Source of the DNA: Anaerolineaceae bacterium UBA2260
Lineage (GTDB): Bacteria > Chloroflexota > Anaerolineae > Anaerolineales > Anaerolineaceae
Reading direction: 5' to 3'
Length of the DNA stretch: 13,902 nt
NCBI GenBank assembly: GCA_002347485.1
Contig: DDXM01000014.1
Span: forward strand, 22,447-36,348
Of the stretch, positions 6,162 through 13,705 are shown piece by piece. Position 1 is the stretch's first letter. Each line of letters starts with the position of its first letter. The position numbers and the translations under genes are program-made. A model generated the notes under the pieces. It made no database searches. It had not been told where the DNA came from and worked only from the letters and a program-made list of their open reading frames with translations.

Positions 6162-7157
6162 TTATCGATGGATCGTAATGCTGCCTGAGCCGCGGTCCAA
6201 GATACGGATGACGACCTGATTTTCCGCGCTTTCGAACCCTGGGGACTGCCAGATATCATTCTCGAAGTCGCCATCGCCCTCCATTAGTTCGAGGTCGACC
6301 GGCAGGCGCACGCTGCCTGAGCCGTCATCCAACACTTCCACTTTAAGCGCCGCGCCCTGCGGAACCCATATTGTGAACGCGCCGCTGCTGCTGGATAGTG
6401 TCAGGGTCAACTCCGTTTCATCAGCCAGCGACAGGTTGACCGCGCCGGAGCCGCTGTCGATCTCCACGGTGTAAGCCGTGGCTGATTCGGGCAGTGTGAT
6501 ATCAGAAGCGCCTGACCCAAGGTTGGCGCGCAGGGCTTCCAGCGCGATTCCCTCCAGATCGATCTTCAGCGCGCCAGAACCGCCATCCAGGTTGATGATC
6601 GAAGGAATGGCAGGCGTAAGGCTAATTTCCCATTTCAGGTTCACCAGTCCGGGCACGATGCTGAACCAATCCTCGGACGTGGTGGTTTGGCTGAGGGTGA
6701 TATCCTTTTCATTCTCGCCGGTAACGTTGAAATTCATAAAACCGCGGTGAACGATCGTGGCCTTGAACAGGTCTTCCGAGTTTTGCAACGCGCTGATATG
6801 CACCGGTTCTGCCGCGGTATCCAGGTTATATTCGACCCGTTCAGCATTTTCAAGCGGCGTGGAGAGGACTTCGGTGCGGACTCCCGCAGGCGGGTTGATC
6901 CCCATACTGGGCGCGAAAAAGAGGAAGGCGATGATCGCGCCGACCGCGAGCAAACCGATCAACGCACCCACCCACGGGAACCGCCGCCCAAAGATCAGGT
7001 CAAGACCGACGACCACCAGGAGGAGCGGCCAAAGGCGAAAAAGAAAATTGAAGTTTAAATCCTGCAACACACCGAAGTTTTTCAGCAGCAGGATGACGCC
7101 GGCTCCAACGAGCACAACCGGCCAGAAGAACGATGTTTTTCTGGGTTGAATATCCAT
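6162..7157 (-). CDS. LiaF-like transmembrane protein with GSG-repeat beta domain
   Basis: About 331 residues. The N-terminus has three or four hydrophobic helices within the first 105 residues (FFWPVVLVGAGVILLLKNFG, LFRLWPLLLVVVGLDLIFG and a third ending LFFAPS), typical of the DUF5668/LiaF-type membrane domain. The remaining 220 or so residues should lie outside the membrane and contain a periodic motif: DGGSGALKI, NLGSGASDI, DSGSGAVNL, SSSSGAFTI, DDGSGSVRL and DRGSGSITI, about 20-25 residues apart. This suggests a right-handed beta-solenoid of the toast-rack/DUF4097 type. LiaF homologues act in cell-envelope stress sensing, but no two-component genes are nearby. A GTG at 7160 lies 9 bases from AAAGGA and an ATG at 7157 lies 12 bases away; I chose the ATG, and either is possible. 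It lies 25 bases after gdpd, probably on the same transcript. Confidence 0.75.
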   Translation of the reverse strand: MDIQPRKTSFFWPVVLVGAGVILLLKNFGVLQDLNFNFLFRLWPLLLVVVGLDLIFGRRFPWVGALIGLLAVGAIIAFLFFAPSMGINPPAGVRTEVLSTPLENAERVEYNLDTAAEPVHISALQNSEDLFKATIVHRGFMNFNVTGENEKDITLSQTTTSEDWFSIVPGLVNLKWEISLTPAIPSIINLDGGSGALKIDLEGIALEALRANLGSGASDITLPESATAYTVEIDSGSGAVNLSLADETELTLTLSSSSGAFTIWVPQGAALKVEVLDDGSGSVRLPVDLELMEGDGDFENDIWQSPGFESAENQVVIRILDRGSGSITIHR

Positions 7158-7182
7158 CACAACACCCAATCCTTTAACTAGA

Positions 7183-7929
7183 TTATTTAAAAGATATACG
7201 CTGCATGGCTTTCAGAGTTGCACCGGGATTATCTGTGACAATCGCGTCGCATCCCAGCCACTTGTAATACCACAAGCGGCCGTCGGGTGTGGGGTCGAGC
7301 GGGCACACCAGCTGCTGGCGTTTATGCGCACGGTGCACGAAGAAGGGGTTGAGAAACACCGCCGGCCAGAATGGACCCAGAACTTCGGGGTCAGGGTGCG
7401 GGGAAAGTTTCGTCATGGTAATCCAGCCCATCGGGATGGCGGGTTTGACTGCCTGCACCGCCTGCAAGCGGGGCAGCGAGAAGGAGAGCACGATGGTGCG
7501 CTCGAGAACGCTCGCGGCGCGCAATTCAGACACCAGACGGGCGCAGACCTCCGGCTCGAGAAAGCGGTCTGTCTTCAACTCCAGCGCCAGCCCTACCCCC
7601 GCGGGCAGGATGGAAGCGGTTTCAGCCAGCGTGGGAATGCGCTCGTTCTCGAAACCGCGGAAGCCATAAGAAGCGCTCAAAGTCTTGAGCTCGGCGAGGG
7701 TTTTCTCTGCTACTGCCCCGCTGCCGTTGGTGGTGCGGTCAACGGTAGCGTCGTGAATACACATGAAGACGCCGTCCGCGCTGAGGTGCAGGTCGGTTTC
7801 CAGGATGTCCGCGCCTTCAAGGAAGGCTTTGGAAAAAGAAGCGAGAGTGTTTTCGGGGCACAACACGCGGTTGCCGCGATGCGCCATCACATAAGGTTTC
7901 GTACGTTCCGGCAACGAAAGTCTATCCAT
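7183..7929 (-). CDS. Glycerophosphodiester phosphodiesterase family protein
   Basis: A 248-residue GDPD TIM-barrel enzyme that cleaves glycerophosphodiesters to sn-glycerol 3-phosphate and an alcohol, normally with a divalent metal. Seen: AHRGN (His17, Arg18) then PENT (Glu26), ETDLHLSADG (Glu43, Asp45), IHDATVDRTTNGSG (His58, Asp59), ALELKTD in the middle, and a C-terminal GCDAIVTDNPG. All core catalytic and metal residues are present. There is no signal peptide, so it is cytoplasmic. The ATG at 7929 follows AGGAGA, and the gene overlaps the end of the DUF5054 gene by 8 bases, implying coupled translation. The context suggests it handles a glycerophosphoryl product imported or released by its neighbours; this is inference. 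Confidence 0.92.
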   Translation of the reverse strand: MDRLSLPERTKPYVMAHRGNRVLCPENTLASFSKAFLEGADILETDLHLSADGVFMCIHDATVDRTTNGSGAVAEKTLAELKTLSASYGFRGFENERIPTLAETASILPAGVGLALELKTDRFLEPEVCARLVSELRAASVLERTIVLSFSLPRLQAVQAVKPAIPMGWITMTKLSPHPDPEVLGPFWPAVFLNPFFVHRAHKRQQLVCPLDPTPDGRLWYYKWLGCDAIVTDNPGATLKAMQRISFK

Positions 7930-9934
7930 GATAATTCTCCTGGGTTAATTCGAGCGTGATCTCGAACCTGAAACGGCAGTCTTCCTCGAACCACATGGGG
8001 AAGTTGGTGCCCCACAGGTTATTGAGCAAACAGAAGTGCACACCGCCGCGCATGTCCGGCTGGTTGTTGTTGAAGTCCAGCAGACTACGCTCGCCGGGCG
8101 CCACCAGCGGGGAATCGAGGGCGGCGATGCGCAGGTTTGAGCCGGGCGTACGGCAGACCACGTATTGCCCGCTGGCGTGCAGGTGGCGGTTGCCATTTTC
8201 CACCACCTCGAGGGGAGAGATCTCCTGTCCCATTTTCTCGATAAACCAGCGGCTGTCTACTGGTGTTGATGGCTGGAAGCTCATCCAGTAGGCTTCAGGC
8301 AGACGCGATGCCTGCTTGTCGAACCACTGCAAGTCGATGTGGAGGCTGTTTCCCTCAACAGGAAGGTTGTAGGTCAGATAAATGTTGCCTGGCGCGCCGT
8401 GCAGGCGGGCGGCTTCGGCTGAAAAAGCGAGGTGGAAGAGCAATTGCTCGGCAGCAGCGGTGCTGCGCCGGTAAACAGCTTGCACAACAGGCTGCCAGGT
8501 GCGGCTTTCCGCGTCCTGCGGTCGCAGCCCGGGCTTGGTGAAGTCCTCTTCCGCCCATCCGTGGCGTTGCGATTCAATAATGTACTGGTTAAAGAAGCGC
8601 TCGTAATCCGCGCTGGAAAAGGTCTGCAGTGAGAAGAAAGAAAACACGCCATGTTCATCCAACCATTCCCTGGCGTTTCGCTTGTCTGTAAATCTGAACA
8701 GGCTGCCGGTCTCTAGGTTAAAACAGCAGGAGAGACGCGCGTTTTCTAGAAGGGGTTGGCGAGGGGCCAGCGGCTGCCATTGGGATAGGTCGGGCGGCTG
8801 CGGTCGGATCTGCTGCAGGCGGGCGCGCGCGGCGTGAGCTAAGGGGGTGTCTTCCAGCGCGTTCACCGCCAGCTGCGGGTAGGCGCGTTTTTCGACCCAT
8901 GAGGACTCGAATAACCGGAAATTTAGTCGCCCACGCGCCGCACTGAACTTATCCAAGCTGTAATTCTCGTGATCGCCCAGGAAAGTTTTCTCGTCCATCC
9001 CCCAGGTGTGCTCCGGCACCATCAATAACCAGCGGTTGAAGTTGATGAACGATCGTTCATTGTGCGATACCAGTCCCTGCGCCAGCCATTCAGCGCGCAG
9101 GCGCAGCAGTTCGCGATAGCGGCTTACCTTGATCGGGTCGCTGCCGACGCCATGGATCCAGCTGTCCGCGATCTCTTCCCGCACTACTGGAAGCGTGTCA
9201 CGTATTGTTATCAAATGCGCTGCAAAATCCGAGAGGGTGGATGCGAACACGCGCGCGCCGGGGAAACGCTGCTCGAACTCGCGGTACACATCCTTCACCT
9301 GTTCTGCCGATTGCGGTCCCATGTTGTCCATGGTGTGCCCGAACGCGATTGAGTGCTCCAGCCCGGGGATCTCGAAGGCGCTGCCGTAACCGCTTTCGTA
9401 CATCACGATCACTTCCGCGCCGCCAGGATCCTGCCAGCGGAAAAGTCCGGGGACACCTGGCACGGTCGAACCGGGGTTGACGCCGATATGCAAAAAGGTC
9501 ACGCCGGCATCCGCCAGCAGGGGGATGATGGCGCGGGTATGCCCGGGTACATCGGTCAGTTTAGCGGCGGTGGTGCGGCGTCCAAAGCGTGCGTCAAGCG
9601 ATTTCGAAAGTGACAGTCCGAAACGATACAACTCGGCGTCCATTAACTCGGTATGCGTGGTGAAGGGCAGCGCGTGCCAGGCAATGTCCCCGGCGAGGAT
9701 ACCCTCTTCCATGGTCTTGCGCTCTTGCGCTGATGCCTGCTCGAGGTACTCATAGATCAACCAGGAGCCAGTGGTCCAGATGAATTTCTCGGCACCGCCC
9801 GCTTCGCGCATTTCACGCGCGACACGCAGGGCAGACGGGATGTAGTGCTTGAAATAATTACGCACCACCTTGCCCGCCAGGTCGGTAAAGCCGACATCGA
9901 GGTGAGTCTTGAAGATGAGGTGGATCTGGCGCAT
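7922..9934 (-). CDS. DUF5054 / glycoside hydrolase family 38-like protein
   Basis: About 670 residues without a signal peptide, so probably cytoplasmic. The N-terminal domain starts HLIFKTHLDVGFTDL, where His11 and Asp13 match the HxD zinc ligands of GH38 alpha-mannosidases. KLTDVPGHTRAIIPLLADAG at about 126-144 lines up with the family nucleophile motif DPFGH, making Asp128 the candidate nucleophile and zinc ligand. PEHTWG with His309 could give the last zinc ligand. The C-terminal 330 residues look like a beta-rich domain. The family is known as DUF5054 and no activity is established that I can name. The ATG at 9934 is preferred over a TTG at 9937. It sits 6 bases after the MFS stop codon and overlaps the gdpd start by 8 bases. 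Retaining alpha-mannosidase-type chemistry is an inference from motifs. Confidence 0.8.
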   Translation of the reverse strand: MRQIHLIFKTHLDVGFTDLAGKVVRNYFKHYIPSALRVAREMREAGGAEKFIWTTGSWLIYEYLEQASAQERKTMEEGILAGDIAWHALPFTTHTELMDAELYRFGLSLSKSLDARFGRRTTAAKLTDVPGHTRAIIPLLADAGVTFLHIGVNPGSTVPGVPGLFRWQDPGGAEVIVMYESGYGSAFEIPGLEHSIAFGHTMDNMGPQSAEQVKDVYREFEQRFPGARVFASTLSDFAAHLITIRDTLPVVREEIADSWIHGVGSDPIKVSRYRELLRLRAEWLAQGLVSHNERSFINFNRWLLMVPEHTWGMDEKTFLGDHENYSLDKFSAARGRLNFRLFESSWVEKRAYPQLAVNALEDTPLAHAARARLQQIRPQPPDLSQWQPLAPRQPLLENARLSCCFNLETGSLFRFTDKRNAREWLDEHGVFSFFSLQTFSSADYERFFNQYIIESQRHGWAEEDFTKPGLRPQDAESRTWQPVVQAVYRRSTAAAEQLLFHLAFSAEAARLHGAPGNIYLTYNLPVEGNSLHIDLQWFDKQASRLPEAYWMSFQPSTPVDSRWFIEKMGQEISPLEVVENGNRHLHASGQYVVCRTPGSNLRIAALDSPLVAPGERSLLDFNNNQPDMRGGVHFCLLNNLWGTNFPMWFEEDCRFRFEITLELTQENYHG

Positions 9935-9940
9935 CAAAGT

Positions 9941-11419
9941 TTACGCCCTTGTGGTAGTCGTCTTAATGCGCGGCAGCAGCAGCACTGAGAGCAGGAAAAG
10001 ACCGCCGTATAGAGCGAAGACCACGGGGTAACCCAGCCCGGGTTGGATGGCGTTGAAATAATCCGCCAGGGGTCCGCCGATGCTTGAACCGATAATACCC
10101 GCACCAGCGCCCGCCAGGTTGGAGATGCCCAGGTAGCGCCCGGCGTCCTCACGCGGGACGAGATCGGTACCCAATGCCCAGTTGGAAGCCATGAAGGTGC
10201 CGGTTCCCAGGCCGAGGAAGACCCCCGAAACCATTACGAGGGGGATCGTACGCGAGAAGACCAGGATGATCGTGCCCAGCACAGCCAAAATACCTGCGAC
10301 CGCCAGGAGCTGCTTGCGACCGACCTTATCCGAGAGGATTCCGCCGATGATCGAGGAGATGAGCAGGAAGACGAAAATCACTGCCGTCAGGTAGGTGGTG
10401 ACCGTGGCGGGGTTGGGTACTTGCAGAACGTCCTTGACGAAGAACATGGCGAAGTTGCGCACGGATCCAATCGCCGCCAGGAACATCAGGCGGGTGACCA
10501 CCCACCAGATGAAGGGCATGTGTTGCGCGGATTCACGACCGATGCCCACCTGGGCGCCAAAGTACACGCCGATGACAATCGAGCCGGCCATGCCCAGCAA
10601 ACCTGCCAGCCCCACCAGCGCAACGCGCAATGCCAGGCTGGTGGTTTCCTCCGGCAGCCAGGTGCCAATGCCCTTCACCAGCAGCAGGGCGAGCTGCGTG
10701 ACGCCCACAAAGATCACGGTCAGCAACAGCATGCGCAGGATGGGGCGGCCTTCGGGGCGCGGAGGTTTTTCGCTGATGGGCTCTTCGCGCGTGAATAGGA
10801 CGGTGAGCAGCATCGTCACCAGGTAGGTGGCCATCAGGATGAGGATGACAATCCAGAATTTCTGTTTATCGATGAGGGGAGAAATCAGCAAAACAAGCGC
10901 GGCGGGCAGCATTTCCATCACCGACTTGATCCCGGAGGCGCGCCCGCGCTGCTGCTCGGGGACGATATCTGGGATCAGCCCCTGCTGCCCGGCCTGGCTG
11001 ATATTGGAGGAGAACTGCAGGAGGATAATACCCAGCAGCAGGACCGCCAGCGATACCGTGATGCCAAAGGTGGATTGCATGAACCCGTTCAAGGAGGATT
11101 CCTTGAACCATAACGAGGCACCCACGACACCCAGGAAGAGGATATTGAGCAGCGCGCCAACAGCTATGAAGGGGCGGCGGCGGCCCCATTTGCTGGTGCT
11201 GCGGTCGCTGAGCATACCCATCACCGGCTGGATGAACATCGCCACCGCCAACCCGGTGACATAAACCATGGCGGTGTAGGTGTTCTTCTTCTCCGGCGGC
11301 ATGAAGGCCAGCACCAGAGCGGGCAGAAGCAGCGGGCTGATCACGTTGGATGCCATGCTTAAACCTAATTGATAGCCGTTGAGGGTGAGGAGTTCGTACC
11401 ATTTCAGCGTGCGTTTCAT
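9941..11419 (-). CDS. MFS transporter, SLC45/GPH-like sugar transporter
   Basis: A 492-residue integral membrane protein with about twelve hydrophobic segments. The loop between helices 2 and 3, GMLSDRSTSKWGRRRPFI, is the major-facilitator signature in the form seen in sucrose/SLC45 and glycoside-pentoside-hexuronide cation symporters. A second-half equivalent, GGILSDKVGRKQLL, lies at about 363-376. The ATG at 11419 has GGAGG with seven bases of spacing. It is the first gene of a four-gene minus-strand run with a hydrolase and a phosphodiesterase directly downstream, so it probably imports their substrate, likely a glycoside. The substrate cannot be read from the sequence. The preceding leader of about 80 bases holds a palindrome (TATTTC-TT-GAAATA, 11443-11456). 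Confidence 0.88.
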   Translation of the reverse strand: MKRTLKWYELLTLNGYQLGLSMASNVISPLLLPALVLAFMPPEKKNTYTAMVYVTGLAVAMFIQPVMGMLSDRSTSKWGRRRPFIAVGALLNILFLGVVGASLWFKESSLNGFMQSTFGITVSLAVLLLGIILLQFSSNISQAGQQGLIPDIVPEQQRGRASGIKSVMEMLPAALVLLISPLIDKQKFWIVILILMATYLVTMLLTVLFTREEPISEKPPRPEGRPILRMLLLTVIFVGVTQLALLLVKGIGTWLPEETTSLALRVALVGLAGLLGMAGSIVIGVYFGAQVGIGRESAQHMPFIWWVVTRLMFLAAIGSVRNFAMFFVKDVLQVPNPATVTTYLTAVIFVFLLISSIIGGILSDKVGRKQLLAVAGILAVLGTIILVFSRTIPLVMVSGVFLGLGTGTFMASNWALGTDLVPREDAGRYLGISNLAGAGAGIIGSSIGGPLADYFNAIQPGLGYPVVFALYGGLFLLSVLLLPRIKTTTTRA

Positions 11420-11507
11420 AGGGTACCTCCAATATGGGTATTTATTTCTTGAAATATTCTTGGATCATCGTGCTGTATTGTAGTGCGGCATTGACGCACC
11501 TTTCATT

Positions 11508-11536
11508 ATAGTATTCATGGATCGGGGGATTGTCAA
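11508..11536 (-). promoter_or_regulatory. sigma70-type promoter of the MFS-hydrolase operon
   Basis: A perfect -35 box TTGACA (11536-11531) is followed after 17 bases by TACTAT (11513-11508); TATAAT three bases further on (11510-11505) would give a 20-base spacer. Just upstream of the -35 box lies an imperfect palindrome CTTGC...GCAAG (11542-11560) around an A/T core, a possible regulator site. Confidence 0.65.
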
Positions 11537-11590
11537 GCAGGCTTGCAAAATTTTAGCAAGGATTTCTTATAGATTTCTGATAAAAAAAGC

Positions 11591-11633
11591 TTGACTTTGG
11601 TTTTTAATAAGAGTATTATTACCTTAATAATAC
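11591..11633 (+). promoter_or_regulatory. sodA promoter with overlapping palindromic operator candidate
   Basis: A -35 box TTGACT (11591-11596) and -10 box TATTAT (11614-11619) are separated by exactly 17 bases. GTATTATTA (11613-11621) and TAATAATAC (11625-11633) form a perfect 9-bp inverted repeat around CCT, covering the -10 box and the likely start site. This position suits a repressor, but the sequence differs from the zur operator and I cannot assign its regulator. Confidence 0.7.
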
Positions 11634-11659
11634 AATTAACACTAAAGGGAAAGGAAACA

Positions 11660-12277
11660 ATGAATAAGGTTTTTGAATTACCACAACTCAAATTCGCATT
11701 CGATGCGCTGGAACCAGCTATTGATGCGCGTACGATGGAAATCCATCACGGCAAACATCACGCTGCCTACGTCACCAACCTGAACAAAGCCCTTGAATCC
11801 GCACCTGACCTGTACAACAAGCCGATCGAAGATATCCTGCGCGACATCAACAGCGTACCTGAAGCGATCCGCACCGCGGTGCGCAACAATGGCGGCGGTC
11901 ACGCCAATCACAGCCTTTTCTGGGAAGTTTTGAACCCGGGCGGCAAGCGTGAGCCCGCCGGTGCGCTCTTGAAAGAGATCGAAAAGACATTCGTTTCGTT
12001 GGATGCTTTCATGGAAAAATTTTCCACCGCGGCAACCACCCGCTTTGGCTCCGGCTGGGCATGGCTGGTTGTGGACGGCGAAAAGAAACTGCAGGTCTAC
12101 TCCACTGCCAACCAGGACAGCCCTTACATGGAGGGTCACACCCCAATCCTCGGTCTGGACGTTTGGGAACACGCTTACTACCTGAATTACCAGAACCGCC
12201 GGCCTGATTACATCAAAGCCTTCTGGTCCGTGATCAATTGGAATTTCGTGGAACAGGAATTTACTAAAGTGAGGTAA
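11660..12277 (+). CDS. sodA: Superoxide dismutase, Mn type
   Basis: A 205-residue Fe/Mn superoxide dismutase that converts superoxide to hydrogen peroxide and oxygen. Metal ligands are His29 (EIHHGKHH), His84 (GGHANHSLFW), Asp167 and His171 (DVWEHAYY). Gly80 before HANH and Gln152 in ANQDSP are the residues that mark manganese enzymes, whereas iron enzymes carry Gln at the first position. There is no signal peptide, so it is cytoplasmic. The ATG at 11660 has AAAGGA five bases upstream; a longer reading from 11591 would begin inside the promoter and is rejected. The length matches the family. It is followed by a structured untranslated segment and a strong terminator, so it is probably monocistronic. 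Cambialistic metal use cannot be excluded. Confidence 0.96.
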   Translation: MNKVFELPQLKFAFDALEPAIDARTMEIHHGKHHAAYVTNLNKALESAPDLYNKPIEDILRDINSVPEAIRTAVRNNGGGHANHSLFWEVLNPGGKREPAGALLKEIEKTFVSLDAFMEKFSTAATTRFGSGWAWLVVDGEKKLQVYSTANQDSPYMEGHTPILGLDVWEHAYYLNYQNRRPDYIKAFWSVINWNFVEQEFTKVR

Positions 12278-12280
12278 TAC

Positions 12281-12410
12281 CTTGAGAGTACCGTGAAGCT
12301 TTTTGCGCAACAGTGCCCTGTGAGTCCGGTAACGTCTGAGCAACGGGGAAATGGACGGCCACTGAAAAAAACAGGGTGGCGCAGATAGAAGCAAAACGGG
12401 AAGGCTCAAT
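12281..12410 (+). ncRNA. Unassigned structured RNA segment in the sodA 3' region
   Basis: No ORF fits, yet complementary segments nest over about 130 bases: TTGAG 12282-12286 with CTCAA 12405-12409; CCGT 12291-12294 with ACGG 12396-12399; GCTT 12298-12301 with AAGC 12389-12392; TGCGC 12304-12308 with GCGCA 12379-12383; TGCCCTGT 12314-12321 with ACAGGGTG 12371-12378 (six Watson-Crick and two wobble pairs); GTCC 12324-12327 with GGAC 12353-12356. CAGTG 12311-12315 can also pair with CACTG 12360-12364; it crosses the TGCCCTGT helix and competes with its two wobble pairs, so this is a pseudoknot or an alternative fold. A terminator follows at 12419. It could be a processed ncRNA or a structured 3' UTR. 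I matched no known family by eye. Confidence 0.4.
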
Positions 12411-12418
12411 TTGAAATA

Positions 12419-12442
12419 CCCCCGCCAATTGGCGGGGGTTTT
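12419..12442 (+). terminator. Rho-independent terminator after sodA/structured RNA
   Basis: CCCCCGCC (12419-12426) pairs perfectly with GGCGGGGG (12431-12438) across AATT and is followed by TTTTC. It lies between convergent genes; on the minus strand the tail TATTTC is weaker, so it may partly serve the gene ending at 12468 too. Confidence 0.9.
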
Positions 12443-12467
12443 CGTATGCTGGACAAGGTTGAGCGGA

Positions 12468-13127
12468 TTACTTTTTCGCCAGATGAACGGCGATGTAAGC
12501 GTCCTTGATCTTCTTGGTGTAGAGGATCCACAACACGATAAAAGCGATCAGCGAAACACCAAAGGTCACGAAGCTTCCAAACAGGCTGATCAGCATCCAG
12601 GTGGGGATACGCAAATCGAATTTTTTCATCATAATGTTGTGTTTGTCGAAGAGCGCATTGAATTCCCTGGCCAGGCCGCGGAACGCGGGGAACATCCAGT
12701 AGAAACCCCAGCCGGGGATGAAACACCAGGCGGTTGCTGTGTCGGCGTTGGCGCGGCTGCCCTCGTGCTCCGTCAACTTCCAGGATTTGTGGAAGATGAT
12801 AAAGAATAGGACAGCGGCAGCGATGAGTCCAAGACCGAACAAGAGTGTCCCGATCAGGCTGATCCAGAACCACATCCACAGTTTGTTGATCAATTCGACC
12901 TCGGGGTCCGTGATCACGATCGGTGGCGGGGCAACTGCAGTGCTTACTGGTGGAACGACCCCACCGATGAGCGGGGCGAGAGCAGACTGACTGATGGGAG
13001 TCCAGTTAGCCATTCCAGCGGTCCACACCAGCGTTGATTGGGTGATAGTGCCGGCCTCAACCAGCTTCTTGATCTCGCCTTCTTCAACCGGCCCGACCTG
13101 CTGATTGTTGAGCGTGTAATACCACAT
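12468..13127 (-). CDS. GYF_2 (DUF4339) domain membrane protein
   Basis: 219 residues. Residues 1-52 form a GYF_2/DUF4339 domain: WYYTLNNQQVGPVEEGEIKKLV, then TLVWTAGMANWTPI, with the conserved Trp-Tyr-Tyr, Gly-Pro and GM..W positions. A Pro/Val/Ala linker follows at about 55-75. The rest is hydrophobic: a long segment at about 83-117 (probably two helices), one around 135-150 and one around 182-208, so about four membrane helices. The domain is common in bacterial membrane proteins of unknown role and is thought to bind proline-rich peptides by analogy with eukaryotic GYF domains. The ATG at 13127 follows AAAGGAG. A TATAAT box at 13177-13172 could belong to its promoter, but no clear -35 box goes with it. 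The specific function is unknown. Confidence 0.82.
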   Translation of the reverse strand: MWYYTLNNQQVGPVEEGEIKKLVEAGTITQSTLVWTAGMANWTPISQSALAPLIGGVVPPVSTAVAPPPIVITDPEVELINKLWMWFWISLIGTLLFGLGLIAAAVLFFIIFHKSWKLTEHEGSRANADTATAWCFIPGWGFYWMFPAFRGLAREFNALFDKHNIMMKKFDLRIPTWMLISLFGSFVTFGVSLIAFIVLWILYTKKIKDAYIAVHLAKK

Positions 13128-13229
13128 TTTTTCTCCTTTACTGTGTTAGACAAGAATGTATTCAATAATTAATTATAGGATAGTATAAATGAATAGAATC
13201 TTAAAACAGTGTCATTAACTGGCGAGGGG

Positions 13230-13649
13230 TCACTCAAAATCCTCTTTTAATAACTTACGGCGTTGCTTGACTGACCCGCGCCGTTTCTTCCCTTCCAGGC
13301 GGGCTTGAACTGAACTGGCGGTCGGCGTGGTGGAGACGCGTTTTACCGGAGGGGCTGCCGCTTTCTCGATGAGATGGTTCAGACGTCCGATGGCGTCCTG
13401 GCGGTTGCGCTCTTGCTCACGGTAGCGACGCGCTTCGATGATCAGCACGCCGTCCTCGGTCATTCGCTTGCCGGCGAGCCGCATCAGGCGGGCTTTTACA
13501 TCTTCGGGCAGCACGCGAGAATTTTGCAGGTCATATCTCAATTGCACCGCAGTGGCAACCTTGTTCACATTCTGCCCGCCGGGTCCGTCGGCGCGGATAT
13601 AGGAGAACACGAGCTCATTTTCCGGAATATCAAACTTTTGATCTGGCAT
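13230..13649 (-). CDS. arfB: Ribosome-rescue peptidyl-tRNA hydrolase ArfB (YaeJ/ICT1 type)
   Basis: 139 residues, matching E. coli ArfB (140). It has one release-factor catalytic domain with GGQ at residues 24-26 in DGPGGQNVNKVATAVQLRYDL, and lacks the stop-codon-recognition domains of RF1/RF2. The C-terminal 30 residues are rich in Lys/Arg (EGKKRRGSVKQRRKLLKEDF), as needed to enter the empty mRNA channel of stalled ribosomes. It hydrolyses peptidyl-tRNA on ribosomes lacking a stop codon in the A site. The ATG at 13649 has GAGGT five bases upstream. The gap to the following gene is about 100 bases with no clear terminator. A TATACT box at 13674-13669 is a weak promoter candidate. Confidence 0.93.
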   Translation of the reverse strand: MPDQKFDIPENELVFSYIRADGPGGQNVNKVATAVQLRYDLQNSRVLPEDVKARLMRLAGKRMTEDGVLIIEARRYREQERNRQDAIGRLNHLIEKAAAPPVKRVSTTPTASSVQARLEGKKRRGSVKQRRKLLKEDFE

Positions 13650-13705
13650 TTGACCTCAAGACGAATTCAGTATACTTTACTTGACCGCATAAGTACTTCT
13701 CTGAA

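Noticed and set aside
11591..11659. Upstream start for sodA
   Set aside because: It falls in the -35 and -10 promoter elements, and the added residues are unlike the family.
12358..12407. GCCACTG ... GGGAAGGC resembles parts of a cobalamin riboswitch
   Set aside because: No B12 box and no typical GGTGAAA...CCGG core, and no gene lies downstream on that strand.
11678..12409. 243-residue minus-strand open frame
   Set aside because: It is antisense to sodA and the structured RNA, with no recognisable domain or good start.
13230..13649. Fragment of release factor RF1/RF2
   Set aside because: Length, the GGQ near the N-terminus and the basic tail match full-length ArfB.
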